In this document: positions 26,986 through 36,182 of the stretch, piece after piece
Numbering within the stretch: position 1 is the stretch's first letter
How the letters are laid out: the number at the start of each line of letters is the position of its first letter
Source: Bacteroidetes bacterium HGW-Bacteroidetes-16
Lineage (GTDB): Bacteria; Bacteroidota; Bacteroidia; Bacteroidales; F082
NCBI GenBank assembly: GCA_002840975.1
Contig: PHDN01000005.1
Coordinates: forward strand, 112,177-176,176
Length of the DNA: 64,000 nucleotides
Direction of reading: 5' to 3'
The notes under the pieces: model-generated
Told to the model about the DNA's origin: nothing
The model's database searches: none
Seen by the model: the letters and a program-made list of their open reading frames with translations, nothing else
Translations under genes and position numbers: made by a program

Positions 26986-28155
26986 TTATTTTTTTAAATT
27001 ATCGGTAAGCTTGATACGTTTATTATCCTGATAAACAACGACAAAAGCATCAGAAATCCCCCGCTGTTTTAGCTCCTGACTGTAGATAAGCGCCTGCTGG
27101 TAATTTGAGAAACTACCGACAGAGTAACGGTAAATCCCATCCTGAAAATTTTCAAATATTTCACCAGACAAGCCAAACTTCTTTTTCAGTCCATCCAACG
27201 ATCGCACCGATTGATTTTTTGCTAAAATCTGCACACGATAAACCATCCCTTTTAGATTGCCTGAAGGTAAAACCGTCGCTTGGTCATTAACCTCCGGAGC
27301 AGTTGGTTTTATCGTTTTAACTACCGGCTTTACAGGTTGCTTTCGATAATCATATAATGGAATTTGATCCATGTTCTTCTGACTTTGGATTACCGCATCA
27401 CTCACACGGGGTCGCTCACCCTTTGTTTTAAGCGTTTTTTGCTTGTCTCTTGAATCGAAATAATATGAAATGCCTATTTGCGTGTAAAAGGGCTGATCAT
27501 ATTTAAATCCATCGGCCCACATATCCACATCATCACTAAGAACTGTATGCAGGTTTCCTTCAAAGTTAAGCGCCCAGTTATTTCCCAACAAATAATTCAC
27601 ACCAAGACCAATAGGAACTACAACTCCTGATTTTTTGGTGGTGGTTCCGTTAACGGCATCACCACTATTGATTACCAAACCTGACAAAAGATCTGTCAAT
27701 TGAGTGTTCCATCCTGAATAACCTAACCCAATGGTGGAGTAAACGCTAATGTTGCGGGGAGCCTCTCCCCAGAATAGGTTGTTCAAGTCAACATATAAGT
27801 GCACACTGCCATCGTAGTATTTACCCGACAATTCAAAATCAACTACGGCTCCTGTTGCAGCTTTTTGCTTGTGGCTCTTAATCGACGTATAGTAAAAACC
27901 TGCTCCCAGGGCGAAGGTTGGCGTCAAAAACTTCCTTGCCATCATTCCGGTTCCAAACGCGCTTTCACCCGACATTTTTTTAAAATAACCATTGTTACTT
28001 GCATCACCATAATACTGGGTAAAGCCAATATGATAATTAAATTGCCAATCGTGCGACGAGTTGTCCTTTGTAGAAAAAGTTGGTGATTGTCCAGACACTC
28101 CTTCTGACAGCATCAATAGAATTGCTAGCGAAATAAAAAGGTACGATCTGGGCAT
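26986..28155 (-). CDS. Outer-membrane beta-barrel protein with C-terminal SPOR domain
   Basis: 389 residues with a signal peptide (1-22). About residues 30-235 form an outer-membrane barrel pattern (FNYHIGFTQYYGDA, YTQIGISYYFDSR). A proline/lysine linker follows, and the last 80 residues are a SPOR domain (GMVYRVQILAKNQSV, YRYSVGSFSNYQQALIY), which binds denuded peptidoglycan at division sites. The combination suggests a link between outer membrane and septal peptidoglycan. It follows a TPR gene by 22 bases in the same direction. Confidence 0.82.
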   Translation of the reverse strand: MPRSYLFISLAILLMLSEGVSGQSPTFSTKDNSSHDWQFNYHIGFTQYYGDASNNGYFKKMSGESAFGTGMMARKFLTPTFALGAGFYYTSIKSHKQKAATGAVVDFELSGKYYDGSVHLYVDLNNLFWGEAPRNISVYSTIGLGYSGWNTQLTDLLSGLVINSGDAVNGTTTKKSGVVVPIGLGVNYLLGNNWALNFEGNLHTVLSDDVDMWADGFKYDQPFYTQIGISYYFDSRDKQKTLKTKGERPRVSDAVIQSQKNMDQIPLYDYRKQPVKPVVKTIKPTAPEVNDQATVLPSGNLKGMVYRVQILAKNQSVRSLDGLKKKFGLSGEIFENFQDGIYRYSVGSFSNYQQALIYSQELKQRGISDAFVVVYQDNKRIKLTDNLKK

Positions 28156-28177
28156 AGTCTAATTATAGGCTAAAATA

Positions 28178-29392
28178 TTATTGGCAATAGTTCAACAAGT
28201 AATCGTGTGCCGGGCCAAAGCCAAACTCCAGGGCTTTATTCCAGTCTTTGCAAGCGCCGGCCATGTCTTGCATATAGTATTTTGCTACACCCCTGTTGAA
28301 ATAATTTTTCACCCAATTGGAGTAATCCATCACATCATCAGGTTGAAAATCGAGTGCCTTGTCAAAATCATCAATGGCATCATCATAGAGGCGCATTTTG
28401 CTGCGGGCGTTACCTCGGAATGAGTAAATCAGGAAATCGGGAGTATCAGGATTTTCTTCCAATGCTGTATCAAAAAACTCAATGGCAGCCGGAAAATCAC
28501 CCATTTGATATTTAAGGATTCCCCAGTTAAAATTATTGGTATAGGCATCATTTTCGGTTAAGGGATTATCCGGATTGGTAACCGGGAGGACAAACTCCTG
28601 GGCATCACGGATTAATGATTTAAACCGGAATAATTTTGTTTCATAAAATGTCATGTCAAAGTTCTTTACCCAGTTTTCAGGAGCTGCATAATAGCTGACT
28701 AAATATTTTTTACGAAACGATCTGATCAATTTAAACCTGACTACTTCTTCTTCACCATTTTTAATTGGAAAAACAGCGAACACCAAGTTCCAGTCGTTCA
28801 CTGTTTCACCACGCTCAACGCTTTGAATGGCCTTTATTATTTCATCATCCTCATTCTTTTGTTCAAAGTTTTTAACTGTTCCGCGCGTATACAAGTTTAA
28901 ATCAACTGCATAAGCCTTGTTGAAGGGAATTTCGACTGGAAGCAAGTCTTCAAGCTTCTTGCTTTTAAACACGTAAAAATCAAGGGATTTATATCCTCTC
29001 CACCCTTCTCCCAACACAGGAAACTCATAATCACCGTCGTGGTATTTTTTTATCAGAACATTGTATTGTTCGTTACCAATCATTACCTTTCGGATTTGAA
29101 GAGCAATGATATTGTCTTGTCCTAATTTACGTTCCGAGCCAGTGCCTTTGTTGGTACGTTCATCGGTAAAAGGAACCCTGTTAGCAGCTGAAAGCCAACG
29201 CCCATTGTCTTGCTTCGACCAGCCGGTTAGCTGGTTTAGTTCAGATTGTACCGGACTTAATGAGCTAAAGTTAACCAGTTCTACATCTACTTGCTTACCC
29301 AGGTCTGTTTGTGAGCTGACCGGGTAGCCACCAAAGCAGAACATGCCTACCAATAGAAAAAACTTAAAGCTTATAATTTGTTCTTTAAACAT
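28178..29392 (-). CDS. Secreted TPR-repeat protein
   Basis: 404 residues with a signal peptide (hydrophobic 10-24). The first 270 residues are an unrecognised beta-rich domain. The C-terminal part has three to four tetratricopeptide repeats (AAIEFFDTALEENPDTPDFL, DAIDDFDKALDFQPDD, GACKDWNKALEFG). It probably makes protein contacts in the periplasm. It is upstream of the SPOR barrel gene and likely cotranscribed with it. Confidence 0.75.
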   Translation of the reverse strand: MFKEQIISFKFFLLVGMFCFGGYPVSSQTDLGKQVDVELVNFSSLSPVQSELNQLTGWSKQDNGRWLSAANRVPFTDERTNKGTGSERKLGQDNIIALQIRKVMIGNEQYNVLIKKYHDGDYEFPVLGEGWRGYKSLDFYVFKSKKLEDLLPVEIPFNKAYAVDLNLYTRGTVKNFEQKNEDDEIIKAIQSVERGETVNDWNLVFAVFPIKNGEEEVVRFKLIRSFRKKYLVSYYAAPENWVKNFDMTFYETKLFRFKSLIRDAQEFVLPVTNPDNPLTENDAYTNNFNWGILKYQMGDFPAAIEFFDTALEENPDTPDFLIYSFRGNARSKMRLYDDAIDDFDKALDFQPDDVMDYSNWVKNYFNRGVAKYYMQDMAGACKDWNKALEFGFGPAHDYLLNYCQ

Positions 29393-29682
29393 GAAGTATT
29401 TTGGTTTATCATCAAACTAAGCCAACCGGGTAAATTTATAAATTTTCAGCCGGACAACGTTCGAGGTTCATTTTTTTATTAAAAATGTTATTAACAGGCT
29501 AAATCAATCGACAAATTTAATCTATTTAGCTGAAATTAAACAAAATAAATAAGTTGAATTACCTGGCTATTATTTTCAAACTAACCTTGTAAAAGAACTA
29601 AAGGATTTTTAACTTGAAAAATAGCGGCCAATTAACTTCTTAATCAACTATCAACCCAAAAACACTAACCTAAACCAGCAGG

Positions 29683-32313
29683 CTAAACCAGCAGGCTTTT
29701 CACACCGGCAATAGCTGAATCGATGCCTCCCGCCTCTTTACCTCCGGCAGTAGCCATGTGTGGCTGACCACCACCACTTCCTTGTATATAAGGTGCTACC
29801 TGCCTGATGGCTGCGGCGGCATCAAACTGTTTAGTCGCTACGAGTTCATCTGAAGCTGCTATCACCAGATTCACCTTGTTTTCGTGTACAGCACCAATCA
29901 CCACAACCACATTCGTATCCAAGGTTCGTAGTTTCTGCGCCAATAGCTTGGCCTGGTTTACATCCATAGTAAATCTACCCGAAACAAATCGCATTTGCGC
30001 TAATTCAATGCCCTTGTCAAAAAGTTGACCTGCCAGTTGAGTTGCTTTTTCCCTTTGCAGTGATTCAATTTCTTTTTGAAGAAGGGCATTCTTCTCCAAT
30101 GCCTGCACTACCGCGAGTAGTGTATTCGATTGATTTTTAAACTGATTACTGATTAGATGAAGCGTTTCAAGTTGATCCTGAATATATTTTTCGGCTTGTG
30201 ACCCCGATAGTGCCTCTATGCGACGCACTCCGGCCGCTATGCCACTTTCAGAAACGATCTTAAACAATCCAATATTTCCGGTTGCGGAAGTATGGGTTCC
30301 ACCACATAATTCAACAGAAAACCGGGGATCAAAGGTCACCACACGAACGGCTTCTCCGTACTTTTCTCCAAATAAGGCCATAGCCCCCATTTCGAGTGCT
30401 TTTTTGATAGGGATATTTTCTTGCGTCTCCCCTGAAATATTTTCGCGTATCTTTTTATTTACAATCGCCTCTACTTGCCTGATCTCATCCGGAGTCATCT
30501 TTGCAAAATGAGAAAAGTCGAACCTGATTCTTTCGGCATCAACCAACGATCCCTTTTGTTCAACATGCATCCCAAGGACTTGCCTTAGCGCAGCATGCAT
30601 CAGGTGTGTGGCCGTGTGGTTATTGGCAGTAAGCTGCCTGTTTTCGGCATTTACAATCGCCTCGAAAACAGCTTCAGGATTTTTCGGCAGGCTGTTTAAA
30701 TAATGAACTGTGAGGTTGTTCTCTCTTTTTGTATCAACGACTTCAAGGGTTTCGGACTTAGAAACCAAAAGGCCGATATCACCCACTTGTCCTCCTGATT
30801 CAGCATAGAATGGGGTTCGGTTAAGTACCACCTCGAAGTTGGTTCTCTTTTTAGCAATTACTTTGCGGTATTTAATGATACGGACCTCGGCAACCAGCTG
30901 GTGATATCCCACAAAGCCTTCCGAAACGCTGGACCCTGCTAATTCAATCCAATCGCCTGTTTCAACAGAGGCTGCACTTCTCGAACGTTGTTTTTGCTCG
31001 TCTAATCCCTTATTAAATCCATCCATATCAACAGAATAGCCTTTCTCACGGGCAATTAACTGAGTTAAATCGATGGGAAAACCAAAGGTGTCGAACAATT
31101 CGAAAGCAAAGGCTCCGTTAATTATTTTTTGATTGTTTAGTTGTAGTATATACTGATCAAATTTTTTGATTCCCTGGGCAAGTGTTCGCAAAAAAGCCAA
31201 TTCTTCTTCCTTAATTACCTGAATAATAAATTCTTTCTGCGAGGCCAATTCGGGGAAAACTGAGCCCATTTGGTTGGCCAAAATGGGGACAAGTTGAAAC
31301 ATGAACGGTTCATCGAAACCCAGAAAAGTAAAACCGTATCGAACTGCCCGGCGTAAGATCCGGCGAATGACATAACCGGCCCCGGTATTTGATGGAAGCT
31401 GTCCATCAGCCACAGCAAACGAAACCGCCCTGACGTGATCGGAAATTACCCGCATGGCAACATCCTTATTTTTATCTGAATGGTAGGTTGTTTCGGCCAT
31501 TCTGGCCACTTCGCCTATTAAAGGTGTAAACACATCTGTATCATAGTTTGAGCGTACACCCTGGATAACCATCGAAAGGCGTTCAAATCCCATACCTGTG
31601 TCCACATGCTTGGCAGCCAGAGGCTCTAATTTGCCGGAAGAAAGGCGGTTAAACTCAATAAACACCAGGTTCCATATTTCAATTACTTCGGGATGATCCT
31701 GATTAACTAAATCTTTCCCGTTGATTTTGGCTTTTTCTTCTTTTGAACGAATATCGACATGGATTTCCGAACAGGGCCCGCACGGGCCTGTGTCGCCCAT
31801 TTCCCAAAAGTTATCTTTTTTCGAACCCAAAAGAATATGAGCCGAAGGAACTGTTTTGGCCCAAAAATCATAGGCTTCCTGATCCATGGGCAAACCATCT
31901 GCTTGATCTCCCTCGAAAACAGTGATGTATAGATTTTCTTTATCAATTTTCAGTACTTCAGTCAGCAATTCCCACGCCCAATCGATGGCCTCCTTTTTAA
32001 AATAAGAACCTTGCACTCCTCCAAACGACCAATTACCGAGCATCTCGAACATGGTATGGTGATAGGTGTCGTGACCTACTTCTTCAAGGTCGTTGTGTTT
32101 TCCACTCACACGCAAACACTTTTGAGTATCAGCCACCCGTGCATAAGTTGCCGGTGAATTACCCAAAAACACATCTTTAAACTGGTTCATGCCGGCATTG
32201 GTGAACATGAGGGTTGGATCGTTTTTTACAACCATGGGAGCAGAAGACACCAACTGGTGCTGCTTCTGCTTGAAAAAATCGAGGAAGGCATTACGAATTT
32301 CTCCGGATTTCAT
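29683..32313 (-). CDS. alaS: Alanyl-tRNA synthetase
   Basis: 876 residues of class II synthetase. The N-terminal catalytic domain contains LMFTNAGMNQFKDVFLG and the motif 2 region VSGKHNDLEEVG. The editing domain has HTATHLMHAAL and CGGTHTSATG, whose His and Cys bind zinc and clear Ser-tRNA(Ala). The C-terminal DHHA1 part ends GSGGGQPHMATAGG. Normal length and all motifs present. The -7 element TACATTTG at 32363-32370 drives it, divergent from the M23 peptidase gene. Confidence 0.96.
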   Translation of the reverse strand: MKSGEIRNAFLDFFKQKQHQLVSSAPMVVKNDPTLMFTNAGMNQFKDVFLGNSPATYARVADTQKCLRVSGKHNDLEEVGHDTYHHTMFEMLGNWSFGGVQGSYFKKEAIDWAWELLTEVLKIDKENLYITVFEGDQADGLPMDQEAYDFWAKTVPSAHILLGSKKDNFWEMGDTGPCGPCSEIHVDIRSKEEKAKINGKDLVNQDHPEVIEIWNLVFIEFNRLSSGKLEPLAAKHVDTGMGFERLSMVIQGVRSNYDTDVFTPLIGEVARMAETTYHSDKNKDVAMRVISDHVRAVSFAVADGQLPSNTGAGYVIRRILRRAVRYGFTFLGFDEPFMFQLVPILANQMGSVFPELASQKEFIIQVIKEEELAFLRTLAQGIKKFDQYILQLNNQKIINGAFAFELFDTFGFPIDLTQLIAREKGYSVDMDGFNKGLDEQKQRSRSAASVETGDWIELAGSSVSEGFVGYHQLVAEVRIIKYRKVIAKKRTNFEVVLNRTPFYAESGGQVGDIGLLVSKSETLEVVDTKRENNLTVHYLNSLPKNPEAVFEAIVNAENRQLTANNHTATHLMHAALRQVLGMHVEQKGSLVDAERIRFDFSHFAKMTPDEIRQVEAIVNKKIRENISGETQENIPIKKALEMGAMALFGEKYGEAVRVVTFDPRFSVELCGGTHTSATGNIGLFKIVSESGIAAGVRRIEALSGSQAEKYIQDQLETLHLISNQFKNQSNTLLAVVQALEKNALLQKEIESLQREKATQLAGQLFDKGIELAQMRFVSGRFTMDVNQAKLLAQKLRTLDTNVVVVIGAVHENKVNLVIAASDELVATKQFDAAAAIRQVAPYIQGSGGGQPHMATAGGKEAGGIDSAIAGVKSLLV

Positions 32314-32362
32314 AGAATATTAGTTAACAATTATTTGTTTATATTTACGAATTTTTAAGATG

Positions 32363-32370
32363 CAAATGTA
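32363..32370 (-). promoter_or_regulatory. -7 element TACATTTG for alaS
   Basis: Minus-strand match to TAnnTTTG, 50 bases before the alaS ATG at 32313. Confidence 0.55.
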
Positions 32371-32381
32371 GCCTAATTTAT

Positions 32382-32389
32382 TAATTTTG
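32382..32389 (+). promoter_or_regulatory. -7 element TAATTTTG for the M23 peptidase gene
   Basis: Plus-strand match to TAnnTTTG ending 20 bases before ATG 32410. It makes ATG 32410 a better start than GTG 32395, which would lie at the transcript's first bases. Confidence 0.55.
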
Positions 32390-32409
32390 CCCCAGTGTTA
32401 ATTTCATCT

Positions 32410-33381
32410 ATGGCCAAAACCAAATATATATTCAACTCGAAATCGCTTGCCTACGAAGAAGTTAGGAAGTCAAGTGGTCAAAAAATCGCTAATACATTTC
32501 TCTTTTTAATAACAGCATTGGCTTTCTCGGTAGGCCTGACCATTTTGGCCTATACTTTTACACAAACACCTCGAGAACGGATGCAAAAAGCTGAACTTGA
32601 GCAGGTAAAGCTTCAATACAGCATCATGAACGACCGACTGGATAAACTCCAGGTGTTGATGAAAGAAATGAGTGACCGGGACGACAATATTTACAGGGTT
32701 ATTTTTGAAGCCGAGCCAATTCCCAAAACGATTAGGCAAGCAGGTTATGGTGGCGTTGACAGATATGATCAGCTGGAAGGTTATTCAAATTCAGAGCTTT
32801 TAACAAAAACCGCCAAAAAACTTGACGTCTTGGCCAGTCAGATGTATGTGCAATCGAAATCGTTTGATGAAGTATTCGAAATGGCCCGTAACAAAGAAAT
32901 TATGTTGGCCAGTATTCCGGCTATTCAACCAGTTAGCAATACAAATCTTAAACGGCTCTCTTCATTCTACGGATATCGCATTGATCCCATTTATAAAATC
33001 AACAAGTTTCATGCGGGTGTTGACTTTAGTGCACCCCGTGGAACACCGATTTATTCGAGCGGTTCAGGCAAAGTTATCAGGACAAGTAAAGCAACCAGGG
33101 GGTATGGAAACACCATCACAATCGATCACGGATTTGGATATCAGACATTTTATGCACACATTCAAGACATTAAAGTTAAAATTGGAGAAGAAGTAAAACG
33201 CGGGCAGATAATCGGTAGTGTTGGAAACACGGGTAAATCAACCGCTCCGCATTTGCACTATGAAGTGAAAAAAAATGGCCACACGGTAAACCCTATTTAT
33301 TATTTCTTCAACGATTTGTCGCCTGACGAATTTGGATTGGTACTCGAACAATCTAATTATTCGAATCAAACTCTGGACTAA
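32410..33381 (+). CDS. M23-family (LytM) metallopeptidase with membrane anchor
   Basis: 323 residues. A single membrane segment lies near residues 28-48, a coiled region follows, and the C-terminal 130 residues are a LytM domain. Zinc ligands are in HAGVDFSAPRG (His and Asp) and in the HLH motif of APHLHYEV; HIQ of the active site is YAHIQD. It cleaves cross-links in peptidoglycan or regulates such cleavage in the periplasm. The MerR-type gene follows after 6 bases, so they are cotranscribed. Confidence 0.9.
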   Translation: MAKTKYIFNSKSLAYEEVRKSSGQKIANTFLFLITALAFSVGLTILAYTFTQTPRERMQKAELEQVKLQYSIMNDRLDKLQVLMKEMSDRDDNIYRVIFEAEPIPKTIRQAGYGGVDRYDQLEGYSNSELLTKTAKKLDVLASQMYVQSKSFDEVFEMARNKEIMLASIPAIQPVSNTNLKRLSSFYGYRIDPIYKINKFHAGVDFSAPRGTPIYSSGSGKVIRTSKATRGYGNTITIDHGFGYQTFYAHIQDIKVKIGEEVKRGQIIGSVGNTGKSTAPHLHYEVKKNGHTVNPIYYFFNDLSPDEFGLVLEQSNYSNQTLD

Positions 33382-33387
33382 CAATAA

Positions 33388-33720
33388 ATGGCTGAAAAAC
33401 TGTTCTACAAGATTGGAGAGGTGGCTGATATATTAAGTATTACACCCTCGCAACTCAGGTATTGGGAACAAGAATTCAGCTTTCTTAAACCAAAGAAAAA
33501 CGACAAGGGAACGCGTTATTATTCTCAAAAGAACATCGTTCAGGCTCAATTGGTTTTTCATCTACTCAAAGAAAAAGGGATGACCATAGCCGGTGCCAGG
33601 GAATACCTTGAGAGGAGAAAAAATGACCAATCATTGGAAAAACTGGAAGTAATCTCCACATTAATAAAGACAAAAACACTTTTAACTGAGATAAGTCAAT
33701 TGTTAGATTCAGTAAAATAA
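33388..33720 (+). CDS. MerR-family transcriptional regulator
   Basis: 110 residues. The N-terminal winged helix is complete: FYKIGEVADILSITPSQLRYWEQEF, then the wing GTRYYSQKNI. A short C-terminal helix (KLEVISTLIKTKTLLTEISQ) suits dimerisation. There is no cysteine for metal binding and no effector domain. Often found after an M23 peptidase gene in Bacteroidota; the regulated genes are not evident. Confidence 0.88.
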   Translation: MAEKLFYKIGEVADILSITPSQLRYWEQEFSFLKPKKNDKGTRYYSQKNIVQAQLVFHLLKEKGMTIAGAREYLERRKNDQSLEKLEVISTLIKTKTLLTEISQLLDSVK

Positions 33721-33785
33721 GGGATATTTCCTTCACAAATTGTGAAACAAGCCAAATTGATTAATTTTACGGAAAATATTCTGTT

Positions 33786-34397
33786 ATGAAAACGATTGCC
33801 TTGATTCTTGCATTGCTTATGATTCATCCGGTTTTAGGCCAGGCACAGGATACAACTTCTATCGCTCAAAGTCGCAAAAACAACCTGATCAGCTTGCTCA
33901 ACTATCGGTTCAAAGGTGGTTTTTATAGTTTTGAGAAAGAGTTTATCAAACAGGTAACCTTTCCCGAAATGGCACGGAACAGTTGCATTGTTGGGATCGT
34001 TCTCGTTTCGGTAGTGGTAGATTGTGATGGTACTATTAGCGATGTCAGGGTCAAGAATCCGTTGGGCTATGGGATTGATGAAATGGTAAGCAATTTTTTT
34101 GTCGCAACCGAAAAACAATGGAACCATTGCACAGATTCGAAATATACAAAAATGGAAATCCCCATTCAGTTTCGCATCAAAGGAACTAAAACGGATGAGG
34201 AGGCTGCCCTGTTGGTTTGCCTGGCCGAAAATCCGGGTTTCCCATGCAATGACGATGAATACTATTTGAAAAAAGCGCAACGGTTTCTTGAAAAAGGAAG
34301 AGGATTAAAAGCCATTGACATGCTGGATATTCTCATTAAACGCAATCCTTACAATACCATGTACTACGAGATGAAACAAAAAGCCATCGAAATGTAA
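33786..34397 (+). CDS. Secreted TonB C-terminal-like domain protein
   Basis: 203 residues with a signal peptide (1-18, ending VLGQA). The segment VTFPEMARNSCIVGIVLVSV followed by VVDCDGTISDVRV matches the fold of the TonB C-terminal domain, but there is no membrane anchor or proline-rich linker as in energy transducers. The last 45 residues look like a single TPR-type helix pair. It precedes the PAP2 gene by 12 bases. Its role is unknown. Confidence 0.65.
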   Translation: MKTIALILALLMIHPVLGQAQDTTSIAQSRKNNLISLLNYRFKGGFYSFEKEFIKQVTFPEMARNSCIVGIVLVSVVVDCDGTISDVRVKNPLGYGIDEMVSNFFVATEKQWNHCTDSKYTKMEIPIQFRIKGTKTDEEAALLVCLAENPGFPCNDDEYYLKKAQRFLEKGRGLKAIDMLDILIKRNPYNTMYYEMKQKAIEM

Positions 34398-34409
34398 CCC
34401 TCAATTTGT

Positions 34410-34970
34410 ATGTTTGAAATCCTTCAAAACATAGATGAACGTTGGCTGTTGCTTATAAATCAGCACTATTCACCTGTGTTGGATTACCTGATGATTTTTT
34501 CAACAGGAACCCTTTCGTGGCTTCCTCTTTATATCCTGTTGCTTTATTTAATCATTCGAAAATTCAGGATGAAGGCCATTCTCATCCTTTTGATGTTGGC
34601 TCTGACCGTCACTCTTACCGATCAGCTTTCGGTACATTTGTTTAAAGAGGTCTTCCTCCGGTTACGCCCTTGCCATTATCCCGATTTGCAAGACAGCATT
34701 AGAACCATTATAGGTTGTGGCGGAAAATATGGATTTGTTTCGTCTCATGCGGCCAACTCAGTTGGACTGGTTACCTTTCTTCTTTTGGTTTTCCGTCCCA
34801 TGAATATGATTTTAACCCTTTTTCTGGTTGTTTATGTCCTATTGAATATGGTTAGCCGGGTGTATTTGGGTGTTCATTATCCTTTCGATGTGCTGGGAGG
34901 GGCGTTCTTAGGTATCATATGTGGGCTGACCACTTCACACCTAACGAAATTCTTAATGAGCAGGTTCTGA
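34410..34970 (+). CDS. PAP2-family membrane phosphatase
   Basis: 186 residues with five to six membrane segments. The three PAP2 motifs are visible: KEVFLRLRP, the central SSHAAN (His in place of PSGH), and SRVYLGVHYPFDVLGG with catalytic His and Asp. The substrate could be undecaprenyl pyrophosphate or a lipid A phosphate, since a glycosyltransferase follows and the lipid A genes are downstream. That assignment is inference. Confidence 0.88.
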   Translation: MFEILQNIDERWLLLINQHYSPVLDYLMIFSTGTLSWLPLYILLLYLIIRKFRMKAILILLMLALTVTLTDQLSVHLFKEVFLRLRPCHYPDLQDSIRTIIGCGGKYGFVSSHAANSVGLVTFLLLVFRPMNMILTLFLVVYVLLNMVSRVYLGVHYPFDVLGGAFLGIICGLTTSHLTKFLMSRF

Positions 34971-34978
34971 GTTTTTTT

Positions 34979-36154
34979 ATGGATATTTGCACGCGCATCG
35001 ATAACCAAACCAACGTGAGAATTGCCGTAAACACAAGATTATTGATTAAAAACCAGCTTGAGGGTATTGGTTGGTTCACCTATGAAACGCTGAAAAGAAT
35101 CGTGACGAACCATCCTGAGCACGAGTTTTTTTTCATTTTCGACCGGGCCTACGATCCCCAATTTATTTTTAGTAAGAACGTTACACCAATTGTTGTCGGG
35201 CCACCCGCACGTCATCCGTTGTTATTTATTTTGTGGTTCGAGTTTTCCATACCACATATCCTGAAGAAAATCAAAGCAGACGCCTTTATTTCACCCGATG
35301 CTTATGGTTCGCTGTCAACAAAAGTCCCTACTTTGCTGGTTATTCATGATTTAAACTTTGAGCATTTTCCTCAGTACATACCAAGGTTAGCAAGGTGGCA
35401 TTACCAATATTTTACCCCGCGATTCGCCAAAAAAGCCCAACGAATTGCCACCGTTTCGGAATACTCAAAAGCTGACATTGTAACACAGTATGGCATTGAC
35501 CCTGAAAAAATAGACGTGACCTACAACGGTGCCAACCAACACTTCTCTCCCATTTCGGAAGCCGATCAAGTTAAAATAAAAAAAGAAATCACCGGTGGGC
35601 ATGACTATTTCGTATTTATTGGCGCTTTAAATCCACGCAAAAACTTAACCAACCTGTTTAAAGCATTTGATGTATTTAGAATAAACAATCCATCGGTACA
35701 AACACGGTTGGTGGTAGTGGGTGAAAAAATGTACTGGACCGATGACATTAAAAACAGCTACCTGAAGATGGCCCATAAGTCACAGGTAGTTTTTACCGGC
35801 AGGCTTAACCTGGACAAATTGGTTGCCATAACAGGTGCTGCGAAAGCACTCGTTTATGTTTCAATATTTGAAGGTTTCGGAATCCCGATTGTGGAATCTT
35901 TTTATGCAGGTGTTCCTGTAATTACCTCTACAACAACCTCTATGCCTGAGATTGCAGGGGATGCGGCTCTCTTTGTCGATCCATTCAACATTAACCAGAT
36001 TGCAAAAGCCATGGAAAAAATTACTTTTGACAAACAATTGGTCCTATCGCTCATTGAACGTGGCCGCAAACGCCGCCATTTGTTCACCTGGGACAATACG
36101 GCTGATCAATTATGGAATAGCTTCCAAAAAATGATTAAAGATTCAATAAAATAA
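34979..36154 (+). CDS. Glycosyltransferase, GT-B fold, family 4 type
   Basis: 391 residues from ATG 34979, which lies just after the PAP2 stop; a longer open frame back to 34919 would overlap PAP2 and adds no domain. The C-terminal half has the GT4 signature FVFIGALNPRKNL and the nucleotide-sugar binding EGFGIPIVESFYAGVPVI with Glu-x7-Glu. It transfers a sugar to a lipid or polysaccharide acceptor on the cytoplasmic side. Donor and acceptor are unknown. Confidence 0.9.
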   Translation: MDICTRIDNQTNVRIAVNTRLLIKNQLEGIGWFTYETLKRIVTNHPEHEFFFIFDRAYDPQFIFSKNVTPIVVGPPARHPLLFILWFEFSIPHILKKIKADAFISPDAYGSLSTKVPTLLVIHDLNFEHFPQYIPRLARWHYQYFTPRFAKKAQRIATVSEYSKADIVTQYGIDPEKIDVTYNGANQHFSPISEADQVKIKKEITGGHDYFVFIGALNPRKNLTNLFKAFDVFRINNPSVQTRLVVVGEKMYWTDDIKNSYLKMAHKSQVVFTGRLNLDKLVAITGAAKALVYVSIFEGFGIPIVESFYAGVPVITSTTTSMPEIAGDAALFVDPFNINQIAKAMEKITFDKQLVLSLIERGRKRRHLFTWDNTADQLWNSFQKMIKDSIK

Positions 36155-36182
36155 ACTACACCGCTAAAAAACACCAAACCAG

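Noticed and set aside
33786..34397. True TonB energy transducer
   Set aside because: There is no membrane anchor or proline-rich linker and no ExbB/ExbD genes nearby; only the C-terminal-like domain is present.
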